Shown here one piece after another: positions 16,571 through 26,504 of a stretch of DNA of 64,000 nucleotides. Position numbers and translations under genes: made by a program. The DNA comes from Alphaproteobacteria bacterium (GTDB lineage Bacteria; Pseudomonadota; Alphaproteobacteria; Rhodobacterales; Rhodobacteraceae), in the NCBI GenBank assembly GCA_024280735.1, contig JAJRPO010000026.1, forward strand, positions 78,664 through 142,663, written 5' to 3'. The notes below the pieces were generated by a model. It saw only the letters and a program-made list of their open reading frames with translations, did not search any database and was not told the origin of the DNA. Position 1 is the stretch's first letter. Each line of letters begins with the position of its first letter.

Positions 16571-17436
16571 GCGCAGCACCGCAGCCATTTGATGAATGTC
16601 GTCAGATGCGCGGATTGATGGCCCTTCATCGTCACCAGAAAATACCCCATCTTGGTCTCTTGCGTTTCCATCAGTTCAATAAGTGTGCCCGCTTGCAAAT
16701 CGCGCTCAATCAAAGCAACTGACTGGATCGCCAGCCCATACCCCGCCCTTACAGCTGACAGCACCAAATTATTGGTGTCAAAGTAGGTGACCGAAGCCTT
16801 GCTAAAATCAATCCCTTGGGTTTCCGCCCATACGTGATGCTCTGACACCTGTTTTTCCAACAACCAAGGCAGTTTGTGCATCTTCTCAACTGTCATCTGG
16901 CCTTTATCGCCAATCAAAGCTGGGCTACCAACCACCATCACCTGCGCCGAAGTTAAGCGCTCGCTTTCATACCCCGGCCAATCACCCAATCCATAGCGAA
17001 TGGCCAAATCCATTCCGTCTCGGCGTAAATCAGACAGGCTGCTGCTGGGCTTCATCACCAGCTCGATTTCGGGGTGATCCGCCCAAAACCCGCCAAGGCG
17101 TGGCATCATCCAGTTTTCCGCGAATGTCGGTGTCATAGTTACCTGTAAAGGGCGGGTGGTTGCAAAGTCATGCAAATCCCGTACCCCTATTTCTATGCGC
17201 CCAAACCCCTCTTGCAACGCATTTGCCAGATGTTTCCCTGCCTCGGTTAATTCCATACTGCGGCCGCTGCGAAACACCAATTCAATGGCAAAGAACGCCT
17301 CTAACGCCCGCACATGCTGCGCAATCGCTGCATGAGTCACATTGAGCGAACGTGCCGCCGCGCTAAAGCCGCCCAACCGCGCGGTCGCCTCAAACGCCCG
17401 CAAGCCAGAGAGGGAAGGTATTTGTCGCCAGTTCAT
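16567..17436 (-). CDS. LysR-family regulator (HvrB-like by position)
   Basis: A 289-residue LysR-type transcription factor. The N-terminal winged helix (LSGLRAFEATARLGGFSAAA, then LNVTHAAIAQHVRALE) is of the GcvA kind, and a periplasmic-binding-like effector domain follows. In R. capsulatus the LysR gene hvrB lies between regA and ahcY and activates ahcY; this gene has the same position, although here other genes separate it from ahcY. The histone-like hvrA usually found with it is absent. It is divergent from a 52-residue ORF, which is its most likely direct target. Confidence 0.9.
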   Translation of the reverse strand: MNWRQIPSLSGLRAFEATARLGGFSAAARSLNVTHAAIAQHVRALEAFFAIELVFRSGRSMELTEAGKHLANALQEGFGRIEIGVRDLHDFATTRPLQVTMTPTFAENWMMPRLGGFWADHPEIELVMKPSSSLSDLRRDGMDLAIRYGLGDWPGYESERLTSAQVMVVGSPALIGDKGQMTVEKMHKLPWLLEKQVSEHHVWAETQGIDFSKASVTYFDTNNLVLSAVRAGYGLAIQSVALIERDLQAGTLIELMETQETKMGYFLVTMKGHQSAHLTTFIKWLRCCA

Positions 17437-17539
17437 TTTGCCACCTGATAGTTCACCTTACATATAGAAATTCTTTCAGATTCGATTTGCGGATGCAACA
17501 AGGTTATTCAGGGAACAACAGAAACCGAAAGGAAACGAC

Positions 17540-17698
17540 ATGTTATCAATCTTTGCAAACGCCATGCGGATCGCCACAAAAACCACCCCGGTGCGCGATC
17601 CCGAAATGCAGCGCTTTCAACAACGCCGCGAATCCTGCCGGGCCAACAACGAATTCTACAAACGTTGGGCCGAGACCGAAGGCCGGTATTTGCGCTAA
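17540..17698 (+). CDS. 52-residue basic protein, divergent from the LysR gene
   Basis: An ORF missed by length filters: it starts MLSIFANAMRIATK, ends TEGRYLR, and is rich in Arg, Gln and Glu. The ribosome site is strong (AAAGGAAACGAC before the ATG). The first 14 residues could form an amphipathic helix. Its TAA shares the bases CTAA with the TAG of the convergent HD-hydrolase gene, which supports a selected 3' end. It lies about 100 nt from the LysR start on the opposite strand, the usual arrangement for a LysR target. I do not recognise the family. Confidence 0.6.
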   Translation: MLSIFANAMRIATKTTPVRDPEMQRFQQRRESCRANNEFYKRWAETEGRYLR

Positions 17699-18276
17699 AG
17701 CAAAGCGTTGTGACGCGCAGTAAAATCCCGCCGCACATCCAGCGGCGGGCGCAGGTGGATTTTCAAATCCACAACCAGCGCAGAGGCGGGTTTGCCAAAC
17801 AGCTTATCCGCCTCAACCCGCGTAAACCCCGCGATCTGGATCGCCTCCAGCCACGCGCTTATGTTATCCGCCTTTTTGATCTGTTTCTTGATCATCACAG
17901 GCACCACCGCTGGCAGCCCAAAACGAATGTGAATGGCCGCCGTCAACCGATCATCCAACGCACCATACTCCGGCCCCACCGCTGCCTTAACAGGCGAGAT
18001 CATATCCCCGATCACATACTCCGGCGCATCATGCAGCAGCGCCGCCAAACGCCATTTGTCCGGTGCTTTGGGCTGAATCAGCCCATATATCTGCTCTACC
18101 AGCAACGAATGCTCCGCCACCGAATAGGCATAATCCCCCACAGTCTGCCCATTCCAGCGCGCCACAAACGACAGGCCATGCGCAATATCTTCGATTTCGA
18201 TGTCCAGCGGCGACGGATCCAGCAAATCCAGCCGACGGCCAGAAAGCATCCGTTGCCAAGCGCGGGGTTGTTTCAT
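17695..18276 (-). CDS. HD-domain phosphohydrolase (YfbR-like)
   Basis: A 193-residue HD-fold metal-dependent phosphohydrolase, probably acting on nucleotides (5'-deoxynucleotidase-like). The metal ligands are in VAEHSLLV and ALLHDAPEYVIGD, with a further Asp in the third helix region. An in-frame ATG at 18333 is possible, but AAAGGAAACCAC directly before the ATG at 18276 makes the latter the start. It is convergent with and overlaps the 52-residue gene by four bases. Confidence 0.85.
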   Translation of the reverse strand: MKQPRAWQRMLSGRRLDLLDPSPLDIEIEDIAHGLSFVARWNGQTVGDYAYSVAEHSLLVEQIYGLIQPKAPDKWRLAALLHDAPEYVIGDMISPVKAAVGPEYGALDDRLTAAIHIRFGLPAVVPVMIKKQIKKADNISAWLEAIQIAGFTRVEADKLFGKPASALVVDLKIHLRPPLDVRRDFTARHNALL

Positions 18277-18340
18277 GTGGTTTCCTTTGGGATCGGTTTT
18301 TAGCCATTGCGCCGGATTATTCAAGTGTTGCAAGCAGAGC

Positions 18341-18354
18341 GTGATTTAGGTCAA
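18341..18354 (+). promoter_or_regulatory. candidate FNR/NNR-type box upstream of nnrS
   Basis: The 14 bases GTGATTTAGGTCAA match the FNR/Dnr/NNR consensus TTGAT-N4-ATCAA at eight of ten positions. The box is 65 nt upstream of the nnrS start, a usual distance for an activator site. NnrS genes are classic NNR/Dnr targets. Confidence 0.5.
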
Positions 18355-18418
18355 AGAATAGCCAATCAACCTTTGCTATCCTCTCAAAACAACTCACTAA
18401 ATCAGAGTCGAGCCGACC

Positions 18419-19621
18419 ATGACCCCACGCGAACCCTTCCAAAGCCCCACCGTATTCAGCTACGGCTTCCGCCCTTTCTTCCTATCCGCCAGTATCTTTG
18501 CCCTGATCGTGATTCCCATCTGGATGGCAATCCTCTCTGGCCATATAACCCTAGACGCCCCCTTTGCCCCCGCCGTCTGGCACATCCACGAAATGCTGTT
18601 TGGCTACGCCGCAGCCGTCATCGCGGGTTTCCTGTTCACCGCAATCCCGAACTGGACAGGCCGGATGCCCGTGCGCGGTTGGCCATTGGCATTCCTTTTG
18701 GTAGTCTGGCTCTTGGGTCGCCTGTCCGTCGCTGGCGTTTTCGGCCTAGGCGCAGTTTCGGTAATGCTCATCGACGGCGCTTTCCTCGCCGCCATTGTGG
18801 TCATGGTCACAATCGAAATCACCGCCGGCAAAAACTGGCGTAACCTGAAAGTGCTGGCTCCTGTTATTCTTCTGCTCCTCGCTAACATCACCTTTCATAT
18901 CGAATCCATGCAAACAGGCCTCGCGGAAATCAGCACACGCCTCGGCTTTGCGGCCATCATTTTCCTTGTCATGCTAATCGGGGGCCGCATCATCCCCGCC
19001 TTTACTCGCAACTGGCTGGTCAAACAAAACAGCTCTGCATTACCAGCCCCCTTCGCCAAATTCGACGCAATCGCCATCCTCGCGGGCGCCCTCAGCATGG
19101 CCGCTTGGGTATTACTCCCCAACATCCCGTTAATCGGCGGCATGCTGATCACCGTTGCCCTGCTGCATTTCTTCCGCCTGTCACGCTGGCAGGGTCACCG
19201 CACACTACCATCGCCGTTGCTCCTGATGCTCCACATCGCCTACGCCTTTGTCCCCGCAGGCATTCTGTTGCTGGGGCTAGACAGCATCAGCGAGCGTTTC
19301 GACACCTATGTTGCAGGCCTGCACCTGCTGGGCATCAGCGCCATCGGCGGCATAACAGTTGCCGTGATGATCCGCGCCACTTTGGGCCACACAGGTCGCC
19401 CCCTAACCGCACCCATCACTTTGATCCTCGCCTTTGACCTGATTATCTTTGCCGGCATCTATCGTGCCTTCTTTCCCAACTCGGAAATTGCCGGGATCTC
19501 AGGCATAGAGGTCGCCGCAACACTCTGGACCATCGGCTTTGCCATCTTCGTATTAAAGGTCGGCCATTGGCTGGTGACGCCAAAGGCACAAAAACGCACG
19601 CCAAACCCCGCAAAGCGGTGA
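18419..19621 (+). CDS. nnrS: NnrS family haem/copper membrane protein
   Basis: A 400-residue polytopic inner-membrane protein with about twelve hydrophobic helices. Typical features are FSYGFRPFFL at the N-terminus, WHIHEMLFGYAAAVIAGFL, and TAIPNWTGR; conserved histidines such as those of WHIHE may bind haem. NnrS proteins protect cells from nitric oxide and are usually under NO or anaerobic control, matching the FNR-like box upstream. No denitrification genes are in the window, so this is probably an NO defence role. It lies upstream of ahcY on the same strand with a 67-nt gap. Confidence 0.92.
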   Translation: MTPREPFQSPTVFSYGFRPFFLSASIFALIVIPIWMAILSGHITLDAPFAPAVWHIHEMLFGYAAAVIAGFLFTAIPNWTGRMPVRGWPLAFLLVVWLLGRLSVAGVFGLGAVSVMLIDGAFLAAIVVMVTIEITAGKNWRNLKVLAPVILLLLANITFHIESMQTGLAEISTRLGFAAIIFLVMLIGGRIIPAFTRNWLVKQNSSALPAPFAKFDAIAILAGALSMAAWVLLPNIPLIGGMLITVALLHFFRLSRWQGHRTLPSPLLLMLHIAYAFVPAGILLLGLDSISERFDTYVAGLHLLGISAIGGITVAVMIRATLGHTGRPLTAPITLILAFDLIIFAGIYRAFFPNSEIAGISGIEVAATLWTIGFAIFVLKVGHWLVTPKAQKRTPNPAKR

Positions 19622-19688
19622 TGTGTTGCCCATTTGGCAAGGCAATGCTAACTGAGCGCAGAATTATCGAAAACACAGGAGCGTGGCC

Positions 19689-21074
19689 ATGACCACCGAC
19701 TATATCGTCAAAGACATCTCGCTGGCCGAATTTGGCCGCAAAGAACTGGACATCGCCGAAACTGAAATGCCGGGCCTAATGGCGCTGCGTGAAGAATACG
19801 GCGCAGCACAACCGCTTAAAGGTTCCCGCATTGTTGGCTCCTTGCACATGACCATTCAGACGGCGTGTCTGATCGAAACACTGACAGCTTTGGGTGCTGA
19901 TGTGCGCTGGGCGTCCTGTAACATCTTTTCCACCCAAGACCACGCGGCGGCAGCCATTGCGGCAACGGGTGTTCCGGTATTTGCGATCAAGGGCCAATCC
20001 CTGACAGAACATTGGGATTACCTCGACAAATCTTTCGCCTTTGACGACGGGCCAAATCTGATCCTCGACGATGGTGGTGACGCCACGTTGTACATCCTGC
20101 TAGGTGCCCGCATTGAAGGCGGCGAAGCCTTTGGTGTTGCAGGTTCCGAAGAGGAAGAATGCATCCAGGTGCAAATCAAAAAGCGTATGGCGGCAACGCC
20201 CGGCTGGTTCACAAAAATGCGCGACCAGATCAAAGGCGTGTCAGAGGAAACAACAACCGGCGTTCATCGCCTGTACGAACTTCACAAGAATGGCGAACTG
20301 CCCTTCCCAGCCATCAACGTGAACGATTCGGTTACCAAATCCAAATTCGACAACAAATACGGCTGTAAAGAATCCCTCGTCGACGGTATCCGCCGCGCAA
20401 CAGACACAATGATGGCCGGTAAAACTGCTGTTGTTTGTGGTTACGGCGATGTTGGCAAAGGCTCCGCAGCATCCCTGCAAGGTGCCGGTGCCCGGGTGAA
20501 AGTCACCGAAGTTGATCCAATCTGCGCCCTACAAGCGGCCATGGACGGATTTGAAGTTGTAACCCTTGAGGATGCCGTTGCAGACGCCGACATCTTCATC
20601 ACCACCACTGGCAACAAAGACATTATCCGCATCGAGCATATGCGCGCGATGAAAGATATGGCGATTGTTGGCAACATCGGCCACTTTGACAATGAAATCC
20701 AAGTGGCGGCGCTGGCCAACCACAAATGGACCAACATCAAAGATCAGGTCGACATGATCGAAATGCCTTCCGGCAACCGGATGATCCTGCTGTCCCAAGG
20801 CCGCCTGTTGAACCTTGGTAACGCCACCGGCCACCCGTCGTTTGTGATGTCCGCCAGCTTTACCAACCAGGTTCTGGCGCAGCTGGAACTCTGGACCAAC
20901 ACGGATGCCTATAAGAATGAAGTTTACATTCTGCCCAAGCATCTGGACGAAAAAGTAGCCCGTCTACACCTGAAAAAGATCGGCGTGAAACTGACAGAGC
21001 TGACCAAAGAACAGGCCGATTATATTGGCGTGAAAACCGATGGTCCGTTTAAGCCAGAGCATTACCGCTACTAA
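19689..21074 (+). CDS. ahcY: S-adenosylhomocysteine hydrolase
   Basis: A 461-residue NAD-dependent enzyme that reversibly splits S-adenosylhomocysteine into adenosine and homocysteine, clearing the inhibitor made by methyltransferases. The Rossmann motif is [12 protein letters not shown], the catalytic region includes [11 protein letters not shown], and the C-terminal tail ends in the conserved KPEHYRY. ATG at 19689 has AGGAG with seven bases of spacing; an in-frame GTG at 19683 is less likely. In R. capsulatus it belongs to the reg/hvr cluster and is light-regulated through HvrB. The 67-nt leader is too short for a typical SAH riboswitch and shows none. Confidence 0.97.
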   Translation: MTTDYIVKDISLAEFGRKELDIAETEMPGLMALREEYGAAQPLKGSRIVGSLHMTIQTACLIETLTALGADVRWASCNIFSTQDHAAAAIAATGVPVFAIKGQSLTEHWDYLDKSFAFDDGPNLILDDGGDATLYILLGARIEGGEAFGVAGSEEEECIQVQIKKRMAATPGWFTKMRDQIKGVSEETTTGVHRLYELHKNGELPFPAINVNDSVTKSKFDNKYGCKESLVDGIRRATDTMMAGKTAVVCGYGDVGKGSAASLQGAGARVKVTEVDPICALQAAMDGFEVVTLEDAVADADIFITTTGNKDIIRIEHMRAMKDMAIVGNIGHFDNEIQVAALANHKWTNIKDQVDMIEMPSGNRMILLSQGRLLNLGNATGHPSFVMSASFTNQVLAQLELWTNTDAYKNEVYILPKHLDEKVARLHLKKIGVKLTELTKEQADYIGVKTDGPFKPEHYRY

Positions 21075-21092
21075 GCCCATCCCCTAACACTG

Positions 21093-21122
21093 AAAAACGG
21101 CCTCGTTTCGGGGCCGTTTTTT
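21093..21122 (+). terminator. intrinsic terminator of ahcY
   Basis: AACGGCC / GGGCCGTT stem around CGTTTC, followed directly by TTTTTT, 20 nt after the ahcY stop. Confidence 0.88.
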
Positions 21123-21363
21123 GTTTCTGGTAAACCTTCGCAATTACTCGTTTTACGTCCTGCCATCTCCATCCCAAAACCTCGCCTGACATAGTTTGTT
21201 TTCGGAATGATTGGGCCAATAATCCCGGTGAATTGAGTTATTTTGCCCTCCCCCCTTTTTTTACAACCCCTCATCCCCTACATTTCGCTCAGGGGAGGAT
21301 GCCCATGATGGGACCTCTGGGAGAGAAAGCCGGATATCGCCGGTGAACAACAAGGAGAATAAG

Positions 21364-21705
21364 ATGGGCAAACGCGACGATTTGATCGCTAAATATGCGG
21401 ACGACCTGAAGAACAAATGTGGCATGACGGCGGATATGGATTTGCTGACCAAAGTAACCATCGGCTGCGGCCCGGCAATCTACAATGCCGACGCGTCCAC
21501 GGTGGCGGCCTCGCAGGCCAGTGAATTGGAAACCGTTAAAAACAACTTCCTGATCAAGAAACTGGGTCTCGCAGACAGCCCGGCCCTGATGGAGGCCATC
21601 AACAAAGCCATGGACACTTACGGCCGTTCAGAGCGTAACAAATATCGCGCAGTGGTTTATTACATGCTGACAAAGCAATTCGGCAAAGAATCCGTTTACG
21701 GTTAA
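21364..21705 (+). CDS. DUF2853 family protein
   Basis: A 113-residue soluble, Lys-rich helical protein with the DUF2853 pattern: MGKRDDLIAKYADDLKNKCG at the start, TIGCGPAIYNADAS in the middle and a C-terminal RNKYRAVVYYMLTKQFGK helix. AAGGAG precedes the ATG at 21364; the in-frame ATG at 21343 is inside the leader. It is a single-gene unit between two terminators, with a 240-nt GC-structured leader. The function is unknown. Confidence 0.85.
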   Translation: MGKRDDLIAKYADDLKNKCGMTADMDLLTKVTIGCGPAIYNADASTVAASQASELETVKNNFLIKKLGLADSPALMEAINKAMDTYGRSERNKYRAVVYYMLTKQFGKESVYG

Positions 21706-21724
21706 TCACGCCTATTTTGCAATG

Positions 21725-21753
21725 AAAAGGCGCCCGCAACCGGCGCCTTTTTG
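21725..21753 (+). terminator. intrinsic terminator of the DUF2853 gene
   Basis: AAAGGCGCC / GGCGCCTTT stem with a CGCAACC loop and a T run, 20 nt after the stop. Confidence 0.85.
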
Positions 21754-21860
21754 GTTAACAAGCTGATTTACCTAAACTTTTCCGCACACTGCGTTTGTAA
21801 TTGAGGGTTGAATTCGATAGCAAACCTTTATGCGAGGACCCTTTCAGGGTTTGGGGTGAG

Positions 21861-21889
21861 GGGAGGCTTTGAGACCAGCAAAGCCTCCC
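21861..21889. repeat. perfect 11-bp inverted repeat between convergent genes
   Basis: GGGAGGCTTTG, a seven-base loop, and its exact complement. It lies just beyond the EVE-gene stop (21904). Neither strand has a good T run, so it is either a weak terminator of the tsaD-gpsA-EVE transcript or an mRNA-stabilising 3' hairpin. Confidence 0.7.
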
Positions 21890-21903
21890 TTCCTCTCTGG
21901 CTG

Positions 21904-22329
21904 TTAAACAGATCCATTCAAGCCGGCCATCTCACATACAACCCGCCACTCGGTTTCGGTTACAGGCTGAACCGAGAGCCTTGAATTGCGCACCAAAACC
22001 ATTTCTGCCAGACGGGGTTCAGCCTTAATCTCAGCCAGACTCACAGGATTAAGAACGGCCTTTACTGCTTTGATATCAACGCATTCCCACCTTGGATCAT
22101 CTGACGTGCTGTCAGAATGGCACAACGCGCAAACCTCGATAATACCGACCACGGACTTCTCTTTTAGCGAGTGATAGAAAAAACCACGGTCCCCAATCGC
22201 CATTTGACGCATAAAATTGCGCGCCTGATAATTGCGCACGCCATCCCACTCCTCGCCAACTTCGCCTTTGGCAACTTGCTGATCCCAACCCCAAGTATTC
22301 GGCTCCGATTTAAACAACCAATACGCCAT
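21904..22329 (-). CDS. EVE domain-containing protein
   Basis: A 141-residue single-domain EVE protein (PUA-like fold). The start AYWLFKSEPNTWGWD and the central VRNYQARNFMRQM, DRGFFYHSL and VGIIEV are the family core. EVE domains bind modified bases in DNA or RNA through an aromatic pocket; some are fused to restriction enzymes, but stand-alone copies like this one are ubiquitous housekeeping genes in Proteobacteria. It starts next to the gpsA stop on the same strand, as the last gene of tsaD-gpsA-EVE. Confidence 0.9.
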   Translation of the reverse strand: MAYWLFKSEPNTWGWDQQVAKGEVGEEWDGVRNYQARNFMRQMAIGDRGFFYHSLKEKSVVGIIEVCALCHSDSTSDDPRWECVDIKAVKAVLNPVSLAEIKAEPRLAEMVLVRNSRLSVQPVTETEWRVVCEMAGLNGSV

Positions 22330-23301
22330 CTAACTCTCCCTTTTCAAAGGCCGCGCCATTAAGGTTTCCAGCGCCTCCGCAACAGTTAACGCGTTTTCCA
22401 GAACATCCGCCACAACCGCTGCAATCGGCATTTCAATGCCATGCTCATCGGCCAACCCGACCAGCGCCCGCGCGGTTGCAATGCCCTCCACGGTGGTTCC
22501 CGTTCCAAACGTACCCTTACGGGCCAGTGCCTCGCCAAAAGAAAAATTCCGAGATTGCGGCGACGTGCAGGTCAACGCCAAATCACCAAACCCCGAAAGC
22601 CCGGCCAAAGTTTCCGCCTTGGCACCCAAGACCTGCGCCAGCCGCGACATCTCTGCAAAACCACGGGTCAACAGCGCCGCCCGCGCGCTTTCCCCCAAAT
22701 CGGCCCCCACAACGATGCCGCAAGCAATGGCATAGACGTTTTTTAACGCCCCACCCAGCTGTACGCCGGCTAAATCCTGGGTCAAATACAGGCGCATCGT
22801 CTCGGTGGACAACAAGGCCTGCAAATTATACCCCAAAATCTCATCCTTGCAGGCAATCGACAGGGCTGTCGGCTTACCCGACGCGATTTCTTTGGCAAAG
22901 CCGGGGCCGGAAATCACAGCGATTGGCGCGGTAATCTGTTGATCTGCCACGATTTGGCTTTGCAGCATCCCCGTGCCCGACTCCAGCCCTTTGGCGCACA
23001 GGATTATCGGACAAGTGGCATCTGACATGTCGTTCTCTTGCAAAAAACCGCGTAACTTCTGGGCTGGTATAACCAATAATATCGCGTCAGAACGCGCCAA
23101 GTCAGCCAGACAATGCGAAGCGCGCAGGCCACGCGGCAACCTGACCTCCGGCAAATATCTCTCATTAATGCCGGCAGCCTGCATCTGCGCCACTTGTACA
23201 GAATCCCGCCCCCAAAGGGTAACATCATGTCCCCCGCGCGCGATCACACAACCCAAAGCTGTACCAAAAGCACCCGATCCGATGACCCCAATCCTGCTCA
23301 T
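22330..23301 (-). CDS. gpsA: glycerol-3-phosphate dehydrogenase [NAD(P)+]
   Basis: A 323-residue cytoplasmic enzyme reducing dihydroxyacetone phosphate to sn-glycerol-3-phosphate, the phospholipid backbone. The dinucleotide motif is [30 protein letters not shown] and the substrate-binding KNVYAIACG (catalytic Lys) are present. Its ATG overlaps the tsaD stop as ATGA, and the EVE gene follows without a gap. Confidence 0.96.
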   Translation of the reverse strand: MSRIGVIGSGAFGTALGCVIARGGHDVTLWGRDSVQVAQMQAAGINERYLPEVRLPRGLRASHCLADLARSDAILLVIPAQKLRGFLQENDMSDATCPIILCAKGLESGTGMLQSQIVADQQITAPIAVISGPGFAKEIASGKPTALSIACKDEILGYNLQALLSTETMRLYLTQDLAGVQLGGALKNVYAIACGIVVGADLGESARAALLTRGFAEMSRLAQVLGAKAETLAGLSGFGDLALTCTSPQSRNFSFGEALARKGTFGTGTTVEGIATARALVGLADEHGIEMPIAAVVADVLENALTVAEALETLMARPLKRES

Positions 23302-24395
23302 GCTTTGGCACCTTTCTTACCGGATCCCAACATCGGCGCGGCATCACGATCCAGCGGCCAACGCGGACGAGCAGCAAGGGTCAGATCATCGCGATGCCCT
23401 TTGGTGAACCGCTCCAGTCCAGCCCAAGCAATCATCGCTGCATTATCTGTGCAATATTGTAACGGCGGTGCCAGAAACTCAAACCCACACCCATCTGCAA
23501 CCCGTTGTAAACCTCCGCGAATAACAGAGTTCGCGGCCACTCCACCAGCAACAGCCAAAACGGGTTTTCTGGTATCTGCCAGCCCTTGAAAAACCAAACA
23601 AGCCCGCCGTGTTTTCTCGGCCAATGTATCGGCGACAGCCAGTTGAAAACTGGCGCACAAGTCGGCTCTGTCCTGAACTGTTAACCCGTTTTTTTCGTCA
23701 ACCAACACATCCCGCGCCCGCCTCAATGCAGTCTTTAAACCCGAAAAAGACATGTCTTGCCCCGGCCTGTTCAGTAGTGGTCGCGGGAATTTAAATCTTT
23801 TTGCGTCACCTGTTAGCGCCTCTTTCTCAACCAACGGCCCACCCGGGTATCCCAACCCCAGCAATTTGGCCGTCTTGTCAAACGCCTCACCCGGCGCATC
23901 GTCAATTGTGCCGCCCAACCGTTGAAACCGATCCTCTGAATACACCGCCAAAAATTGGCAATGCCCACCAGATACCAACAGCATCAGATAGGGGTAGGCC
24001 ACTTGATCCGTCATGCGTGGCGTCAGCGCGTGCCCCGCCAAATGATTAACGCCAATCAACGGCTTGCCAGACCCAACAGCCAACCCCTTGGCACACATCA
24101 CGCCGCTCAACACGCCCCCGATCAGCCCCGGCCCAGCCGTCACCGCAATCGCGTCCATGTTATTCAGGCCGACACCCGCCTGCTGCAACGCGCGTTCAAC
24201 ACAAATATCCAGCCTCTCCGCGTGGGCGCGCGCCGCAATTTCCGGCACCACCCCGCCGAAATCCGCATGCAGGGCATCTTGCCCCCAAACGACCGAGGAC
24301 AGAACCTCCGGCACACCGTCCACGCGCCGCACAACCGCCGCCGCTGTGTCATCACAGCTGCTTTCAAGGCCCAAAACTGTCACTGTCTCTGTCAT
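23298..24395 (-). CDS. tsaD: tRNA N6-adenosine threonylcarbamoyltransferase TsaD
   Basis: A 365-residue enzyme that transfers the threonylcarbamoyl group from TC-AMP to A37 of tRNA, working with TsaB and TsaE. The Fe-binding HxxxH lies in VNHLAGHAL, followed by LLVSGGHCQ; the N-terminus [15 protein letters not shown] and the C-terminal [11 protein letters not shown] are typical. The reading frame is open 51 codons further upstream, but the family start is [13 protein letters not shown] at 24395; the extra stretch lies opposite the divergent hemD start region and is not coding. Confidence 0.96.
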   Translation of the reverse strand: MTETVTVLGLESSCDDTAAAVVRRVDGVPEVLSSVVWGQDALHADFGGVVPEIAARAHAERLDICVERALQQAGVGLNNMDAIAVTAGPGLIGGVLSGVMCAKGLAVGSGKPLIGVNHLAGHALTPRMTDQVAYPYLMLLVSGGHCQFLAVYSEDRFQRLGGTIDDAPGEAFDKTAKLLGLGYPGGPLVEKEALTGDAKRFKFPRPLLNRPGQDMSFSGLKTALRRARDVLVDEKNGLTVQDRADLCASFQLAVADTLAEKTRRACLVFQGLADTRKPVLAVAGGVAANSVIRGGLQRVADGCGFEFLAPPLQYCTDNAAMIAWAGLERFTKGHRDDLTLAARPRWPLDRDAAPMLGSGKKGAKA

Positions 24396-24475
24396 TGCAA
24401 AATCCGGTTTATCATGGTCTTTTGTACCGCGCGTCAACCGCTGTGCAAACCCCAAACAATGGTATCCAAACAACC

Positions 24476-25171
24476 ATGATTCGCCCGACCCTCTTGATGA
24501 TTCGCCCTGAAAACCCCGCCCGTAACTTTGTGAGGGCACTGGAAACACAACTTGGGCGGCCGGTTGCTACACTCTACAGCCCACTCATCGGCATAGAACC
24601 GCTTGCCACCAACTTGGATTTAACTGACATCACCTTGCTGCTGTTCACCTCTGTTAATGGCGTCGAACAGTTTGCCCGTAAAACCAAAACCCGCAACATC
24701 CCGGCGATCTGCGTCGGTACAACCACGCAACAAGCCGCTTTAAAAGCAGGTCTGGTGGCGACAGATGCTGGTGGCACAGCACAACTACTCCTCGCTCAGG
24801 CTATCGCGCGCAAACAGGAAAAATTCCTCTATATTTGCGGAGAGCAGACCTCGTTTGATTTATTGACCGCGCTACGGGCTGAAAATATCATCACCCGCGC
24901 GGAAATCCTTTATCGGCAATCACGCCTACCACTCTCCAAGCCCGCCAGCTCCCTACTGAAAAATTCACCCGCCATCATCCCTATCTTTTCTGCCAACGGC
25001 GCGAAAACCCTGTTGAAAGCAATCGCAGATAAAGAAATCTACAAGCTTACGTTGCTGTGCATCAGCCCCACAGTCACCGAAACCTGCACTCGCGCGACAA
25101 TCGGCACAGTCCACACCGCACGATCCCCAAACCGCAAGGGCATGATCGACAAACTAACTGATTTGCTGTAA
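24476..25171 (+). CDS. hemD: uroporphyrinogen-III synthase
   Basis: A 231-residue enzyme that cyclises hydroxymethylbilane with inversion of ring D, the branch point for haem, sirohaem and B12. HemD diverges strongly in sequence; recognition rests on [13 protein letters not shown] at the start, [13 protein letters not shown], the [16 protein letters not shown] segment, [13 protein letters not shown] and the position upstream of the mitofilin-like and hemY genes. The start is ATG 24476; an upstream in-frame extension overlaps the tsaD promoter region. hemC, often its neighbour, is not in the window. Confidence 0.85.
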   Translation: MIRPTLLMIRPENPARNFVRALETQLGRPVATLYSPLIGIEPLATNLDLTDITLLLFTSVNGVEQFARKTKTRNIPAICVGTTTQQAALKAGLVATDAGGTAQLLLAQAIARKQEKFLYICGEQTSFDLLTALRAENIITRAEILYRQSRLPLSKPASSLLKNSPAIIPIFSANGAKTLLKAIADKEIYKLTLLCISPTVTETCTRATIGTVHTARSPNRKGMIDKLTDLL

Positions 25172-25257
25172 ATTTACCCGGCCTTGCCTATTTGACTTGA
25201 GACCCCCCTCCCATCGGCGTACCTTTCAACCGAGGGATTCCTTCCTATATTTATTTG

Positions 25258-26493
25258 ATGCCCACCAAACAGGATACAAAGCCCGTGTCAGACACAGACA
25301 ATATTTCTACCGACACAAATAACGAAACCACCGAGAATATGGAGGTATCCCACGACGAAGAACATGAGGAACACCACACCTCGCTGTCGGCAAGGGTTCT
25401 GAAGGGCCTGTTTTTAATTGTCATCGGTTCCGGTATCGGCCTTTGGGGCGCACCCAAACTCGCACCTTTATTGCCGCAAGGACTGGCTCCCGTTGCAGAG
25501 TTCCTGATGCCCGGCCAGTCCATTGCCACCGCAGAAGTTATCGCACTACGTTCTGAAGTTGAGGTGAAACTAGCAGAACTGGCGGCTAAACCATCTAGCA
25601 ACCTGACCCAAGAAGACATCGCCAAAGCCATTGCAGTTTATGACGCAGCCAACACCGAAACATTGGCCAAATTGCAAGATCAACTTGGCGCAACCGACGG
25701 CCAAGACATAGAAGCCCGCCTGGCAACAGCCGAATCACGGCTTGAACGCGTCACTGCCGAACTTGCCGCCATGAGTGAACGCCTGTCGATGCAAATCACC
25801 GAAAACGGTACCGCCTTGTCTGAGGAGGCCGCCGCGAAACTCTCGGGCTATCAGGCGGTAATCACCGGAATGAAAGCACAACTTGACGCCTTGGCCGCAA
25901 ATAACGGCACCCTTAACCAACGCATAGACGAGGTCTCGGCATCTTCTGTGCGCCGTGTAAAACAGGCCGAAGATGACGCCAACGCCAAAGTTGCCTCCAC
26001 CGCAACGACCAAACTGTTAACCGACATTAACTCCGCGCTCGACTCAGGTGCATCCTTTCAGGCAGCCCTAGATGGACTGGCCAAAATCGCTGCCATCGCG
26101 CCTCCGCCGGAACTGTCCAGCATCGCCCCCACAGGCACCACCAGCTGGGCAAATCTGCGTAGCGCGTTTTCCGAGGTTGCCCACGCCGCCTTGCGTGCCG
26201 ACACCCAAGCCAATGCCGACAATGGTGTAATGAGCAAATTCGGCGCATTCCTTCGCACCCAGGTCGGCACCCGCTCTCTTGAGCGCCGCGACGGTGACGA
26301 CACCAACGCAGTCCTGTCGCGGATCGAAGATGAATTAATTCGCGGCAATTTAACCAAGTCGCTGATTGAATCAAACTCCCTGCCCGAGGCCCCTAAGGCT
26401 GCCATGACAGAATGGCTCGCCGCCCTGACACGCCTGTCAAACGCCCAATCCGCAATGGCCCAATTAACCAGTACGCTTGGCGTAACCAACTAG
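25258..26493 (+). CDS. mitofilin (Mic60)-like inner-membrane protein
   Basis: A 411-residue protein with an acidic N-terminal tail (residues 1-45, rich in Asp, Glu and Asn), one membrane helix (about 48-68), a long coiled-coil region (about 95-245, with the repeat ARLATAESRLERVTAELAAM) and a C-terminal helical domain (about 270-411). This architecture and its place between hemD and hemY match the alphaproteobacterial Mic60 homologue (COG4223), which shapes intracytoplasmic membranes. A TTG precedes the chosen ATG. Sequence similarity cannot be measured here, so the assignment rests on architecture and context. Confidence 0.8.
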   Translation: MPTKQDTKPVSDTDNISTDTNNETTENMEVSHDEEHEEHHTSLSARVLKGLFLIVIGSGIGLWGAPKLAPLLPQGLAPVAEFLMPGQSIATAEVIALRSEVEVKLAELAAKPSSNLTQEDIAKAIAVYDAANTETLAKLQDQLGATDGQDIEARLATAESRLERVTAELAAMSERLSMQITENGTALSEEAAAKLSGYQAVITGMKAQLDALAANNGTLNQRIDEVSASSVRRVKQAEDDANAKVASTATTKLLTDINSALDSGASFQAALDGLAKIAAIAPPPELSSIAPTGTTSWANLRSAFSEVAHAALRADTQANADNGVMSKFGAFLRTQVGTRSLERRDGDDTNAVLSRIEDELIRGNLTKSLIESNSLPEAPKAAMTEWLAALTRLSNAQSAMAQLTSTLGVTN

Positions 26494-26504
26494 TAAGGAA
26501 CAAT

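Noticed and set aside
19622..19688. SAH or SAM riboswitch in front of ahcY
   Set aside because: Only 67 nt are available and no conserved aptamer segment is present.
24396..24548. N-terminal extension of TsaD (51 residues, open frame)
   Set aside because: The family start [13 protein letters not shown] is at 24395; the extension runs over the divergent hemD 5' region and resembles no protein.
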